Shown one piece after another: positions 25,135 to 34,106 of a stretch of 52,536 bases of DNA (its first letter is position 1; each line of letters begins with the position of its first letter). A program made the translations under genes and the position numbers. Under the pieces are notes generated by a model. That model saw nothing but the letters and a program-made list of their open reading frames with translations, was not told the DNA's origin and did no database searches. Source of the stretch: CAZCQP01 sp964500895 (GTDB lineage Bacteria > Bacillota > Clostridia > Lachnospirales > JAISER01); assembly GCA_964500895.1 (NCBI GenBank), contig CAZCQP010000016.1, positions 1 to 52,536 on the forward strand. The letters are read 5' to 3'.

Positions 25135-25533
25135 ATGGGCGAATATCATGTCCGGGGACAAAAGGTACTCTCGGGCCAAATCCCCATACACGGCGGTAAA
25201 AATGCGGTGTTGCCAATTTTGGCAGCCACGGTATTAAATGGGGGCAAGAGCATTATTCATAACTGCCCAAAAATTTCAGATACGTTTACGTCAATGGAAA
25301 TTTTGGAAGCCTTGGGGTGCGTGGTGAAAATGGAAGGATGCACCTTAACGGTGGATGCATCCGGTGCGCAAGGCATTGAGGTACCCGAAGCACTGGTGAA
25401 GAAAATGCGCTCTTCCATTATTTTTTTGGGCGGCATTTTAGGGCGTTTTGGGCAGGTGAAAATCTGTTACCCTGGTGGTTGTGATGGCTTATTGGGTTTT
25501 GGAGATTCAAGAGTGAATGCGTGTGCGGTATAA
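25135..25533 (+). pseudogene. murA: murA, truncated after the catalytic Cys by a recombinase junction
   Basis: N-terminal quarter of UDP-N-acetylglucosamine 1-carboxyvinyltransferase, the first committed step of peptidoglycan synthesis. The match is clean from MGEYHVRGQKVLSGQIPIHGG (start ATG 25135 after GGAGGTG) through IHGGKNAVLPILAATVL, with the Lys22/Asn23 pair equivalent, to RSSIIFLGGILGRFG and YPGGC. Cys116 (25480-25482) corresponds to the PEP-binding Cys115 of E. coli. Homology stops there: the expected IGxRPxDLH does not follow and the frame ends at 25533 after 17 unrelated residues. About 300 residues are missing and are not elsewhere in the window. A second murA copy, usual in Firmicutes, would be needed for viability. 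Confidence 0.88.
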
Positions 25534-27234
25534 TTAAAGTTTTGTATGAACAGCAGCCCCCCGTTTTCATAAAGGGTTTGATAAACATGTTCATCTGTCA
25601 GGTTGTAGTCCTGCCGGTGTTCAGTGGTTAGCTCCATGGGGTCAAACACCAATATACGCTGAAACAATAGGGCGAGTGTGTCGTGGTCTAAGCCTTGCTC
25701 CTGCAAGTAACCCATGATGTGGGCCAAAGTGGGTTTATCAGCAGGGGCATCTTGGCCGTGACTGTCTGCTTCTAGCGCTTCTTTTTTGGCCGTATAGAGG
25801 GCCATGTCTTTTTCCAGCAAGACCAGCTTTTCCGTAAATAGGAAGGCCGGAATGGTTCCGTTTAACTTGTCATCGTATAATACAGACATTTTTCTTTGCA
25901 GGGCCGCTATTTTTTCATCCAGTGCTTGCAGCTGCTTGGCGGTTTCCTGTTCAGGGGAAGGCCATTGTGCCAACAAATGGTCCACTTGCGCTTCCATAGA
26001 AGAACAGGACAACAGCTGCTGAACAAATGCCAGCACCACCTCTTGCAAGCTGGACAGAGCAACACGGTGGGGGCTACAGCCAGAACCGTTTTTCAAAGCC
26101 CCTTCCCGGTGGCTTTTTCCGCATACAAACAAAACATTTCCGTTTTTGCGCTGGATTTTAACCATTCGGCTTTGGCACTTTCCGCAGAACAACAGGCCAG
26201 AAAAGGGGTTGGTGGTGGTTTTGCGGGGCTGGGTTCTTTTTTGTCGTTGCAGCAAAGCCTGTGCTTTTTCAAAGTGTTCCCGTGTAACAATGGCTTCGTG
26301 ATGGTTGGGGTGCACCAGCCAGTCCGACTTACTTTTGGACAACACTTTTTTAGTTTTGAAGCTGGCCCGCTCCCGTTGGCCGTACACCATGTCCCCCGCA
26401 TAAACCGGGTGGTTTAAAATGCGGGCAATGTGCTGCCTGTTCCATTGCCTGGCCTGTTTATTTCCCGCATACTGGGGCTTGCGCTGGGAAGGGGTGGGGA
26501 TGCCTTTGGCATTTAGATGCTGGGCAATGGCGCTCATGGTTTGGCCGTGGACAAACAGGGCGAAAATCTGCTGCACCACCGGGGCACATGCAGGGTCTAC
26601 CACCAACCGGCTGCCCTCTTTCACATAACCGTATGGGGCTTTGATAACCAAACACCCTTCAACCATTTTATGCCGCAACACCCGGCGAATTTTCAAGCTG
26701 TCCTCTTTGGCCCGGCGTTCGTTAAACCAGGCAATAAGGGGAAACATGTCTGCATCATAGCCTTCCGATTCAAAGACCAACGTTACCCCGTGGTCTGCCA
26801 AAAACTCCGTAAACTTTAAGCTTTCCAATATATTACGCCCAAGCCTGGAAGCATCTTTGCACAACAGCACGTCCACTTCCCGGTTGCGCACCTTTGCTTT
26901 AATGGGGGCCAGCCGTTCAAAGCTTGTACCAGACTGGTTGTCGTCCAACACAATGTCCACAATTTGCCCCAAGCCCTGTTTTTGGCAATGGGCCACTAAA
27001 ATATCCCGCTGGGTTTCAATGCGTTCGTAATGTTCAAAGCCATCGTCACGGCTTTCCCGGCAGTAAATGATTACCCGTTTGCAAATGGCTGGCCCCTTCT
27101 TTCTGCTGCTTTTTGCTTTCTTGCATATGAAACAGCGCTTTTTTAGCCACTGCCAAGGCTACACCCTCTGCCGTTAAAGCAGGGTTGCAGCCTGAAGGCG
27201 AGATAAAAACGGCAATTGTTTGCTGTTTTTCCAC
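25467..27234 (-). CDS. large serine recombinase, apparently frameshifted near its N-terminus
   Basis: Site-specific serine recombinase. The main frame (25467 to about 27150) carries the resolvase core with catalytic Ser in VIIYCRESRDD, then LCKDASRLGRN, the Recombinase domain (RRVLRHKMVEG, APYGYVKEGS, ILNHPVYAGDMVYGQ), a zinc ribbon (FCGKC, then paired Cys) and a C-terminal coiled coil. This frame has no ATG, GTG or TTG start ahead of YCRES. A second minus frame from GTG 27234 supplies a 47-residue leader ending KKQQKEG; one extra base near 27090-27100 would join them. Either the gene is inactivated, the base is a sequencing error, or a frameshift is programmed. The stop codon (25467-25469) lies within murA-derived DNA. 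Confidence 0.85.
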
Positions 27235-27240
27235 AATTCC
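25483..27240 (-). mobile_element. recombinase-bearing insertion joined to murA
   Basis: The left junction lies at about 25483-25488, just after the murA Cys codon. The right limit is not visible; the pfp promoter at 27327 is already host-like. No other element genes are present, so this is either a minimal recombinase element or the scar of a larger deletion or inversion. No direct repeat bounding the insert was found by eye. Confidence 0.5.
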
Positions 27241-27326
27241 ACAGCCCTTATTGTGCGTTACTCTTATTTATATGTGTTATGCCCGGCCACTTTGCTTGCG
27301 TGGAAAAGAATGGTTAAAAAATACAA

Positions 27327-27355
27327 TTGATTTTTTAAGTAAAAGTAGTTACAAT
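27327..27355 (+). promoter_or_regulatory. sigma-A promoter for the PPi-phosphofructokinase gene
   Basis: TTGATT (27327-27332), 17-bp spacer, TACAAT (27350-27355), about 50 nt ahead of the start codon. Confidence 0.65.
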
Positions 27356-27404
27356 GGGTAAACGTATTTGAACAACTATAACTTGGAAAAATGAGGGATT
27401 AGAA

Positions 27405-28628
27405 ATGGGAAAAAATGCATTAGTCGGACAATCTGGTGGGCCAACTTCGGTTATTAACGCCAGCCTTTATGGCGTCATTAAAGAAGCCTGGGCTCAAGAA
27501 GGCATAGATAAAGTGTATGGCATGGTGCATGGCATTACCGGCTTGATAGAAGACGATTTGGTAGACTTGAACTTATTTAAAGATGAAAACGGGGCACCCA
27601 CAGAAGATTTTGAATTGTTAAAACATACCCCGGCGGCTTATCTGGGTTCTTGCCGCCACAAGTTAAAAGACCATAGCCAAATGGACATTATTTTCAAACA
27701 GTTGGAAAAATACAATATAGGTTACTTCTTTTACATAGGTGGCAACGACTCTATGGACACAGTCAACCAGCTGGGTAAAGAAGCCATTGCACGTGGGTTA
27801 GACATTAAAATGATTGGTGTACCTAAAACCATCGACAATGACCTGGCCATTACAGACCACACCCCCGGCTTTGGTTCTGCTGCAAAATACGTGGCAGCCA
27901 GCACCCGGGAAGTGATGCTGGATGCAGAAGCTTACTCCAAACCACAAGTGACCATTGCAGAAATTATGGGCCGTCATGCAGGCTGGCTCACCGCTGCTGC
28001 GGCTTTGGCCATGGAAGGCAAAGACAGCCGGGGCATGATGATTTATTTACCCGAAGTGGTGTTCGATATGCCACAATTCTGCATTGAAGTGACCAAGCGT
28101 TTGGAAACCAACCCTAAACTGTTCATTGCTGTATCGGAAGGTTTGCGTTTTGCAGACGGCCGGTTTGTTTGCGAAGGTGAAGCCGAAGCAGAAAAAGATT
28201 CCTTTGGCCACGCCACTTTAAGCGGCTGTGTGAAGGAAATGGCCCATGCCCTGCGCCAAGTGACCAAGGTGAAAATCCGCCAAGTGGAATTTAGCACCTT
28301 ACAACGCAGCGCCGCCCACTGCCGCTCTTTAACAGACATGAACGAAAGCATTATGGCTGGTGAAGCTGCTGTGCGTGCTGCCATTGCTGGTGAAACCCAA
28401 AAGATGGTGTGCTTCGTGCGGGAAGCAGGGGATACGTACAGCATCTCTACACAAACCGCAGATGCCAGCCAGATTTGCAACGTGGAAAAAACATTCCCGC
28501 TGGAATGGATTACCCCAGATCACTTTGTAACCCAAGATTTCTTTGACTATGCAAAACCGCTGATTAACGGGGAACCAGCCATGACCTATAAAGATGGCCT
28601 GCCCCAATACGTGGAATTAAAGCGCTAA
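27405..28628 (+). CDS. pfp: pyrophosphate-dependent phosphofructokinase
   Basis: Phosphorylates fructose 6-phosphate with PPi in glycolysis, reversibly; 407 aa. N-terminal GQSGGPTSVINASLYG (8-23) is the nucleotide/PPi loop. The second site reads IGGNDSMDT (GGNDS 112-116) where ATP enzymes have GGDGS, and PKTIDND (140-146) carries the Lys typical of PPi use in place of Gly. Later EIMGRHAGWLTAAAALA and SEGLRFADGRF follow the long-clade pattern. The Asn in GGNDS, where many PPi enzymes have Asp, leaves the phosphoryl donor slightly open. GAGGGA precedes ATG 27405. Monocistronic, with its own promoter and terminator. Confidence 0.9.
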   Translation: MGKNALVGQSGGPTSVINASLYGVIKEAWAQEGIDKVYGMVHGITGLIEDDLVDLNLFKDENGAPTEDFELLKHTPAAYLGSCRHKLKDHSQMDIIFKQLEKYNIGYFFYIGGNDSMDTVNQLGKEAIARGLDIKMIGVPKTIDNDLAITDHTPGFGSAAKYVAASTREVMLDAEAYSKPQVTIAEIMGRHAGWLTAAAALAMEGKDSRGMMIYLPEVVFDMPQFCIEVTKRLETNPKLFIAVSEGLRFADGRFVCEGEAEAEKDSFGHATLSGCVKEMAHALRQVTKVKIRQVEFSTLQRSAAHCRSLTDMNESIMAGEAAVRAAIAGETQKMVCFVREAGDTYSISTQTADASQICNVEKTFPLEWITPDHFVTQDFFDYAKPLINGEPAMTYKDGLPQYVELKR

Positions 28629-28660
28629 GACATTAAGACATAAAAACATTTAAACATAAG

Positions 28661-28714
28661 ACATCTGTGGAAGATTTTTGGTGTAAGCGCCTATTTCTTT
28701 CACAGATGTTTTTT
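28661..28714 (+). terminator. rho-independent terminator after pfp
   Basis: ACATCTGTGGAAGA (28661-28674) pairs with TCTTTCACAGATGT (28696-28709), with one wobble and a small inner stem in the loop, followed by a run of T. Confidence 0.82.
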
Positions 28715-28792
28715 ATCAAACGGGTATAACTTTCACACAACTTTTGATATACTGTTTCTATATTTCAAAAAGATTTAAAGAAGGTATGATTT

Positions 28793-29710
28793 ATGGGGGA
28801 CGAGTACATGGAACATGTGACGCAAAAGGATTTGGCTATGCATGTATCCAAAAAAAGCATGGTTGCCAACGGCCTTTTAACGGCTTTTAAGCTTTTTGCG
28901 GGTATTTTTGCCCATTCCTCTGCCATGGTTTCCGATGCCATCCACTCGGCATCCGACATTTTTAGCACTGTGCTGGTGATGGCGGGGGTGTCTATGGCCA
29001 GCAAAGAGGCAGACAAAGGCCATCCCTACGGCCATGACCGGCTGGAGTGCATTGTGGCCATGCTTTTGGCCATGTTGCTGTTTGCCACAGGCTTGGGCAT
29101 TGGTTACAGTGGATTGATGAAAGTGTTAAGCGGGCTTTCGGGCAACCTGGAAGTGCCCGGGTTGCTGGCCCTTTTTGCCGCCGTTACCTCCATTGGGGTG
29201 AAGGAATGGATGTTTCGGTTTACCCGTACCGCTGCCAAAACCGTGAACTCCGGGGCACTGATGGCCGATGCCTGGCACCACCGGTCCGATGCCATTTCTT
29301 CCATTGGCAGCTTGGTGGGCATTGCCGGCGCACGGATGGGCTTTCCCATTTTAGACCCTTTGGCATGCCTGGTGATTTGTCTGTTCATTGTGAAGGCGTC
29401 TTACGACATTTTTATTGATGCGGTTTCTAAAGTGACAGACTGTTCTGTAGACGATGAAACGGTGGCGGGCATGGAAAAACTGATTTTGGCCCAAGAAGGG
29501 GTGCTTTCTTTAGACCTTTTAAACACCCGCATGTTTGGGGCCAAACTTTATGTGGACGTTGAAGTAGGGGCCGACAGCCAGCACACCCTGGGTGAAGGCC
29601 ATACCATTGCAGAAGCGGTGCATAACGCCATTGAAGCGCAGTACCCCCATGTGAAACATTGCATGGTGCATGTGAACCCGGTGGACGTGCCTGAAAACAC
29701 CACCACGTAA
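28793..29710 (+). CDS. cation diffusion facilitator family transporter
   Basis: Divalent metal/proton antiporter exporting Zn, Fe, Mn or Co; 305 aa. Six helices are expected over residues 20-210. Metal-site motifs are SDAIHSASDIFST (about 44-56), HPYGHDRLE and ADAWHHRSDAISSIGS, giving the HxxxD pair of helix V. The cytoplasmic tail includes LNTRMFGAKLYVDVEVG. The start is ATG 28793 after AAGAAGG; ATG 28808 is an alternative. Metal specificity cannot be read from the sequence. Confidence 0.88.
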   Translation: MGDEYMEHVTQKDLAMHVSKKSMVANGLLTAFKLFAGIFAHSSAMVSDAIHSASDIFSTVLVMAGVSMASKEADKGHPYGHDRLECIVAMLLAMLLFATGLGIGYSGLMKVLSGLSGNLEVPGLLALFAAVTSIGVKEWMFRFTRTAAKTVNSGALMADAWHHRSDAISSIGSLVGIAGARMGFPILDPLACLVICLFIVKASYDIFIDAVSKVTDCSVDDETVAGMEKLILAQEGVLSLDLLNTRMFGAKLYVDVEVGADSQHTLGEGHTIAEAVHNAIEAQYPHVKHCMVHVNPVDVPENTTT

Positions 29711-29741
29711 GCGTTTGTCGTGGGAATTTGCCCTTTTCCAC

Positions 29742-29786
29742 TTGACACTGGGCGGTAATCGGGGTATGGTATACTGGATTATACCA
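29742..29786 (+). promoter_or_regulatory. promoter and overlapping operator of the GntR gene
   Basis: TTGACA (29742-29747) with a 17-bp spacer to TATGGT (29765-29770). A perfect inverted repeat TGGTATA-6-TATACCA spans 29767-29786 over the -10 region, well placed for autorepression by the GntR protein encoded next. Confidence 0.6.
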
Positions 29787-29800
29787 ATAGGCGGATGTTC

Positions 29801-30796
29801 ATGATTGACATAGACAAAAACAGTGCCCTTCCTGTGCACCAGCAAATCATGGAAGGGCTTAAAGGACAAATGAAAACAGGTGCGCTGGCCAAAGGCGACA
29901 AGCTGCCTGCCGAGCGTGCGCTGGCAGATGCCTTGGGTGTGGCCAGAGGCACGGTGAAGCAAGCCTATGACGGGCTGATTGCCCAGGGTTACGCCATGGC
30001 ACGCCAGGGCAGCGGCACATTTGCTTGTTATGCTGGGGAAAATTTTGCCCATAGCCCCATGCGGGCCGTGGACAAGCTGCTGGAACAGCTGGCGGATATG
30101 GGCATGGACTTGCAGGAAGTGCTGATGCTGCTTAAAAGCCGGATGCTTCATAAGTCTAAAGAGCAGCCCCTCATCCATCTGGCGGCTGTGGACTGCAACC
30201 CGGAAACGTTGGGTATTATGCGCCACCAGCTGGGGGACATGGAAGGTATTGGCTTTATGAGCTTTCTGCTTAAAGACGTATACGCCTTTAAGTACCCCCA
30301 AGACATTTTTGAAAGCTTTGACATCATATTCACCACCAGCACCCACTATAATGATTTAAAGGCCTTTATTCCCCAGTGTGGCCATAAAATTGCCAAAGCG
30401 GTAGTGTCTGTAGACCGGGAAACGCTGGTGAAGCTGGCGGGGATAACCGCTGTTTCACAGGTGAGTGTATTAACCCGCTCTAAGCGGTTTGCAAATATTA
30501 TAAGAAACAACCTGGCGGCCTTGCATCTACAGATGCATGACGAAGATTTTCACCTGCTGGGTGCTGAACACACCAAAGCCATGGCCGAAATTCTGCAAAA
30601 TAAGCAAACCCTCATTTTGCCCCCCTCTTTTGCACTGAGCATGGACAAAGGCATTAGCGAGGAGATTTTGCGCTTTCATAAGCAGGGTGGGGAAGTGATT
30701 ACGTTTAATTACATCATCGAGCGGGGTTCGCTCATTTATCTGGAGGAAAAAATTGGGCAGGCACGGGAATTGTCTTTGGCAAAGGCCGGCCTGTGA
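29801..30796 (+). CDS. GntR family transcriptional regulator with unassigned effector domain
   Basis: 331-aa regulator. The N-terminal winged helix is clear: LPVHQQIMEGLKGQMKTGAL, GDKLPAERALADALGVARGTVKQAYDGL and GYAMARQGSGTFAC (about 10-75). The remaining 250 residues form an alpha/beta domain that is not an obvious UTRA, FCD or aminotransferase domain; phrases such as FDIIFTTSTHYNDL and TLILPPSF recall periplasmic-binding-like folds. Start ATG 29801 is chosen because GGCGG at about 29790 has proper spacing, unlike ATG 29795. It probably controls itself and the next three genes (P-loop/SAD protein and fumarase), 24 nt downstream. Confidence 0.82.
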   Translation: MIDIDKNSALPVHQQIMEGLKGQMKTGALAKGDKLPAERALADALGVARGTVKQAYDGLIAQGYAMARQGSGTFACYAGENFAHSPMRAVDKLLEQLADMGMDLQEVLMLLKSRMLHKSKEQPLIHLAAVDCNPETLGIMRHQLGDMEGIGFMSFLLKDVYAFKYPQDIFESFDIIFTTSTHYNDLKAFIPQCGHKIAKAVVSVDRETLVKLAGITAVSQVSVLTRSKRFANIIRNNLAALHLQMHDEDFHLLGAEHTKAMAEILQNKQTLILPPSFALSMDKGISEEILRFHKQGGEVITFNYIIERGSLIYLEEKIGQARELSLAKAGL

Positions 30797-30820
30797 GCAT
30801 GAATAAAGGAGCGCATGGTC

Positions 30821-31756
30821 ATGCAAAACTTAAGGCAATCCCTTGTATATGCGGTTTATTTTGCCCCCCGTGGCAGGGAACGTCTGCTGGCTTTGGGGGA
30901 AGAACTTTCCCAGCGGCATTTAAGCTTTAACGACAAGCTGGTGGGCATTGTGGGGGATGCTGGCAGCGGCAAGTCCCTCATCATTCGGGGCATGTTTCCA
31001 GGCCTTACCCTTTCCAATGACGACGACGGCATAGACACCCATAAAATCATGCAGGTACGCCGGGAGCTGGATTTGGATACTTCTTTCCGAAACAGTACAT
31101 ACCATTTGGATATGCGTTTTCAAATGGCGTTTACGCAAATGTTTGAAATTGTAGATTTTGTGAAGGGCGCACTGGACCGGGGTCGGCGGGTGATTATTGA
31201 ACACTTTGACCTGCTCTACCCCTTTTTGCACATTAATGCAGACATTATGCTGGGCATTGGGGAAGAAATCATCGTTACCCGGCCCACCATTTTCGGCCCG
31301 CTGCCCAAAGACCTTTACAACATTGTGTTCAATTCCCTTAAAAAACGGCGCATGACCCATACTGCCGAAGACTTGACCATGCTGGTTTTAAAACGGCATT
31401 ACGACTTGCCTGGCCAGGTGGTGCACGGGGAAGTACGGGGCGGGTTTGTGTTCCGCTGCAACCTTCAGCCGGACATTGACATTTACGAAGTGGAAGAAAA
31501 GGTGAAGGGCCTTATTGACATCGACCTGGATGTGAGCTATTACGATGAGAACCACATTTTGCTTGGGGAAAACGAAATTATCCCTTGTACCGGCCCCCGC
31601 ATTCATGTGCGTAGCACCGGGGAAATTGAAAATTTCAACCTCATTAAAGATTGGCGGTACGACCAGCGGGCAGAAGCTTACTGTCTGGTGGGCATGGTAG
31701 GGGAAAGTGAATTTGAGCAGGACGATTTAAACCGAATAAAGGGTGAACAATTGTGA
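30821..31756 (+). CDS. P-loop protein with tRNA-SAD-like C-terminus, function unknown
   Basis: 311-aa protein with an N-terminal nucleotide-binding loop GDAGSGKS (45-52) followed by LIIRGMFPGL, and an HFDLLYPF segment near 130. The C-terminal third contains CTGPRIHVRSTGEIENF, which resembles the second additional domain of alanyl/threonyl-tRNA synthetases (CGGTHxxxTGEIG pattern). I recall a clostridial family named for that domain, but no activity. It sits between a GntR regulator and fumarase, with a 4-nt overlap (GTGA) with the fumarase alpha gene, so it is surely co-expressed. Start ATG 30821 has AAAGGAG at a good distance; ATG 30815 is too close. Confidence 0.65.
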   Translation: MQNLRQSLVYAVYFAPRGRERLLALGEELSQRHLSFNDKLVGIVGDAGSGKSLIIRGMFPGLTLSNDDDGIDTHKIMQVRRELDLDTSFRNSTYHLDMRFQMAFTQMFEIVDFVKGALDRGRRVIIEHFDLLYPFLHINADIMLGIGEEIIVTRPTIFGPLPKDLYNIVFNSLKKRRMTHTAEDLTMLVLKRHYDLPGQVVHGEVRGGFVFRCNLQPDIDIYEVEEKVKGLIDIDLDVSYYDENHILLGENEIIPCTGPRIHVRSTGEIENFNLIKDWRYDQRAEAYCLVGMVGESEFEQDDLNRIKGEQL

Positions 31757-32598
31757 TAAGAGAAATTCATGTAGACAAAGTAACCGAAGCGGTTGCGGCG
31801 CTGTGCATCGGCGCAAATGTACATTTGAATGCAGACATTGAAAAAGCCTTCAAAGAAGGGCTGGCTAAAGAGGACGACTTTTTAAGCCGAAACGTGCTGG
31901 AGCAGCTGATTGAAAACGCCCGCATCGCCCGGGAAGAAGGCATTCCCATTTGCCAAGACACAGGCATGGCTGTGGTGTTTGCAGAAATTGGCCAGGATGT
32001 GCATTTCACCGGGGGCAGCTTTAAGGAAGCCGTGAACCGGGGCGTGGCCAAGGGCTACGAAGAAGGCTTTTTGCGCAAATCTGTGGTGCAAGACCCCATC
32101 AACCGGGTGAACACCAAAGACAATACCCCGGCGGTGGTGCATGTGCACCTGGTACCGGGTGACCAAGTGAAATTAACGGTAGCCCCCAAAGGCTTTGGCA
32201 GCGAAAACATGAGCCGTTTGGCCATGCTGAAACCCTCCCAAGGCATTGAAGGGGTGAAAGCCTTTATTCTAGAAACCATTAAACTGGCCGGGCCGAACCC
32301 CTGCCCACCCATTGTGGTTGGCGTTGGGGTTGGGGGCACCATGGACAAGTGCGTGCTTATGGCCAAAGAAGGCCTTTTAAGAGACTTAGGCACCCAACAC
32401 CCAGACCCTTTCTGGGCGGACATGGAACAAACACTTTTAGAGGAAATTAACGCATTAGCCATTGGCCCCGGGGGATTTGGGGGCAAAACCACCGCCATGG
32501 GCGTACACATTGAAACGTACCCCACCCACATTGCCGGCCTGCCGGTGGCGGTGAACATCGGTTGCCATGTGACACGGCACGCCACAGCAATTTTATAA
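31753..32598 (+). CDS. Fe-S fumarate hydratase alpha subunit (class I, two-subunit)
   Basis: Catalytic Fe-S subunit of a two-component class I fumarase (or tartrate dehydratase), 281 aa. Conserved sites are ICQDTGMAVVF (Cys ligand, about residue 57), VHVHLVPGD, APKGFGSENMSRLAML, GPNPCPPIVVGVGVGGTMDKC and GPGGFGGKTTAMGV. Start is GTG 31753, overlapping the previous stop by 4 nt. The beta subunit follows 20 nt later. Fumarate rather than tartrate is presumed because the neighbours give no hint of tartrate use. The [4Fe-4S] cluster fits an anaerobe. Confidence 0.9.
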   Translation: MIREIHVDKVTEAVAALCIGANVHLNADIEKAFKEGLAKEDDFLSRNVLEQLIENARIAREEGIPICQDTGMAVVFAEIGQDVHFTGGSFKEAVNRGVAKGYEEGFLRKSVVQDPINRVNTKDNTPAVVHVHLVPGDQVKLTVAPKGFGSENMSRLAMLKPSQGIEGVKAFILETIKLAGPNPCPPIVVGVGVGGTMDKCVLMAKEGLLRDLGTQHPDPFWADMEQTLLEEINALAIGPGGFGGKTTAMGVHIETYPTHIAGLPVAVNIGCHVTRHATAIL

Positions 32599-32618
32599 GA
32601 TATTAAAGGAGGCACACC

Positions 32619-33158
32619 ATGGGGGATACAGTCATACCATTAACCACCCCATTGACCGATCAGGCGCTGAAAACACTGCGAGCAGGAGACGTGGCGTCCA
32701 TCACGGGGGAAATTTACACGGCCAGAGACGCCGCACATAAAAAATTAGTGGAATTAATTGAACAGGGGCAACCGTTGCCCTTGCCTTTAGAAGGCCAAGT
32801 GGTGTATTACGCCGGGCCATGCCCGCAAAAACCCGGCCATGTCATTGGCTCTGTGGGGCCAACCACCAGCGGCCGTATGGACGCATATTCACCAACGTTA
32901 ATAGCCACCGGGCTGAAAGCCATGGTTGGCAAAGGGTTGCGGAGCGAACAGGTGATTGAAGCCATCAAAAGCCACGGGGGCGTATACTTTGCAGCCATCG
33001 GTGGTGCAGGGGCGCTTATTTCCAAATGTGTGAAAGAAGTGGAAGTCATTGCTTTTCCGGAACTGGGCACCGAAGCCATTCGTAAACTGCGTGTGGAAAA
33101 CTTCCCAGTGGTGGTAGCCATTGACTGCGAAGGCGGAAACATCTATAAAAAGGGGTAA
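32619..33158 (+). CDS. Fe-S fumarate hydratase beta subunit (class I, two-subunit)
   Basis: C-terminal subunit of class I fumarase, 179 aa. The family pattern is present: LRAGDVASITGEIYTARDAAHK, YYAGPCPQKPGHVIGSVGPTTSGRMD, GVYFAAIGGAGAL and FPELGTEAIRKLRVENFP. It completes the active site with the alpha subunit encoded just upstream. AAAGGAGG precedes ATG 32619. The pair are the last genes of the GntR-headed run. Confidence 0.9.
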   Translation: MGDTVIPLTTPLTDQALKTLRAGDVASITGEIYTARDAAHKKLVELIEQGQPLPLPLEGQVVYYAGPCPQKPGHVIGSVGPTTSGRMDAYSPTLIATGLKAMVGKGLRSEQVIEAIKSHGGVYFAAIGGAGALISKCVKEVEVIAFPELGTEAIRKLRVENFPVVVAIDCEGGNIYKKG

Positions 33159-33214
33159 CATCTAACGCTTCCCTCATATATTGATTAGGAATAGAAAAGA
33201 AAGAAGTGAGGCGT

Positions 33215-34012
33215 ATGGATGACAGGCCAATAGGCGTCTTTGATTCGGGGGTGGGCGGTTTAACGGTGGTTGCAGAAATGGTGAAGCTTTTGCCTAATGA
33301 ATCCATCATCTACTTTGGGGATACGGGGCGTGCCCCTTACGGCGGGCTTACTATAGACACTTTAAACCAATATGCCAAGGAGATTGTCAGCTTTTTAACC
33401 GGCCAGAATGTGAAAGCGCTGGTGGTGGCCTGTAATACCATGAGCACCAATTGCATGGATACGCTGGAACAAATGAGCCCCGTGCCTGTGGTGGGCATGT
33501 TAAAGCCTGGTGTGGAAGCCGTGCTGGAAAGCGGCAAACGTTCGGTTTGTTTGCTGGCCACCAAAGCCACGGTGGAAAGCGGCGCACACACCCGTCTTTT
33601 GGCACAAGAAAACCCTAGCATTCAGGTGTATGCCAAAGCTTGTATAGACTTTGTATCGTTGGTGGAGGCTGGGCTTTCCAATTCCCCAAAGGCAGAGGAA
33701 GCTGCCAAGGAGGCGCTGGCAGAATTTGCAGGAGTAGACATTGAGGCGGTGTTGCTGGGTTGCACCCATTACCCCTTAATGGAGCAAGCCATTCAAAAAG
33801 CAGCTGGGAAAGAAGCAGTTTTAATCAATCCGGCGCAAAAAGCGGCGGAAAGGATTCAGCATTTGTTAAGTGCCAGCGGTTTGCTGCGGGGGGGCGATGG
33901 TTCATGCACGCCCACATACCGTTTCACAGCCAGCGGGGCCACAGACAAAATGGCCATGTTTTTAAGCCAAATTTTTGGCCCAGGGCACGAAGTGGAGCAC
34001 ATCTGTTTATAA
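33215..34012 (+). CDS. murI: glutamate racemase
   Basis: Makes D-glutamate for peptidoglycan; 265 aa. N-terminal PIGVFDSGVGGLTV and YFGDTGRAPYG are diagnostic. The two catalytic cysteines are Cys73 in VVACNTMS and Cys183 in LLGCTHYPL. The start is taken as ATG 33215, giving the usual MxDRPIGVFDSG opening; GTG 33206 is in frame. No clear promoter or terminator. It is close in subject to the broken murA but lies 8 kb away. Confidence 0.93.
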   Translation: MDDRPIGVFDSGVGGLTVVAEMVKLLPNESIIYFGDTGRAPYGGLTIDTLNQYAKEIVSFLTGQNVKALVVACNTMSTNCMDTLEQMSPVPVVGMLKPGVEAVLESGKRSVCLLATKATVESGAHTRLLAQENPSIQVYAKACIDFVSLVEAGLSNSPKAEEAAKEALAEFAGVDIEAVLLGCTHYPLMEQAIQKAAGKEAVLINPAQKAAERIQHLLSASGLLRGGDGSCTPTYRFTASGATDKMAMFLSQIFGPGHEVEHICL

Positions 34013-34106
34013 AGGCGGCCAGAACTGTCAACACTACAAAAAATAAAGGACTTTTTATAAAATTGACGAATATTTTACATTAAAGAAGTGTTAAGGAGGC
34101 AAAGGC

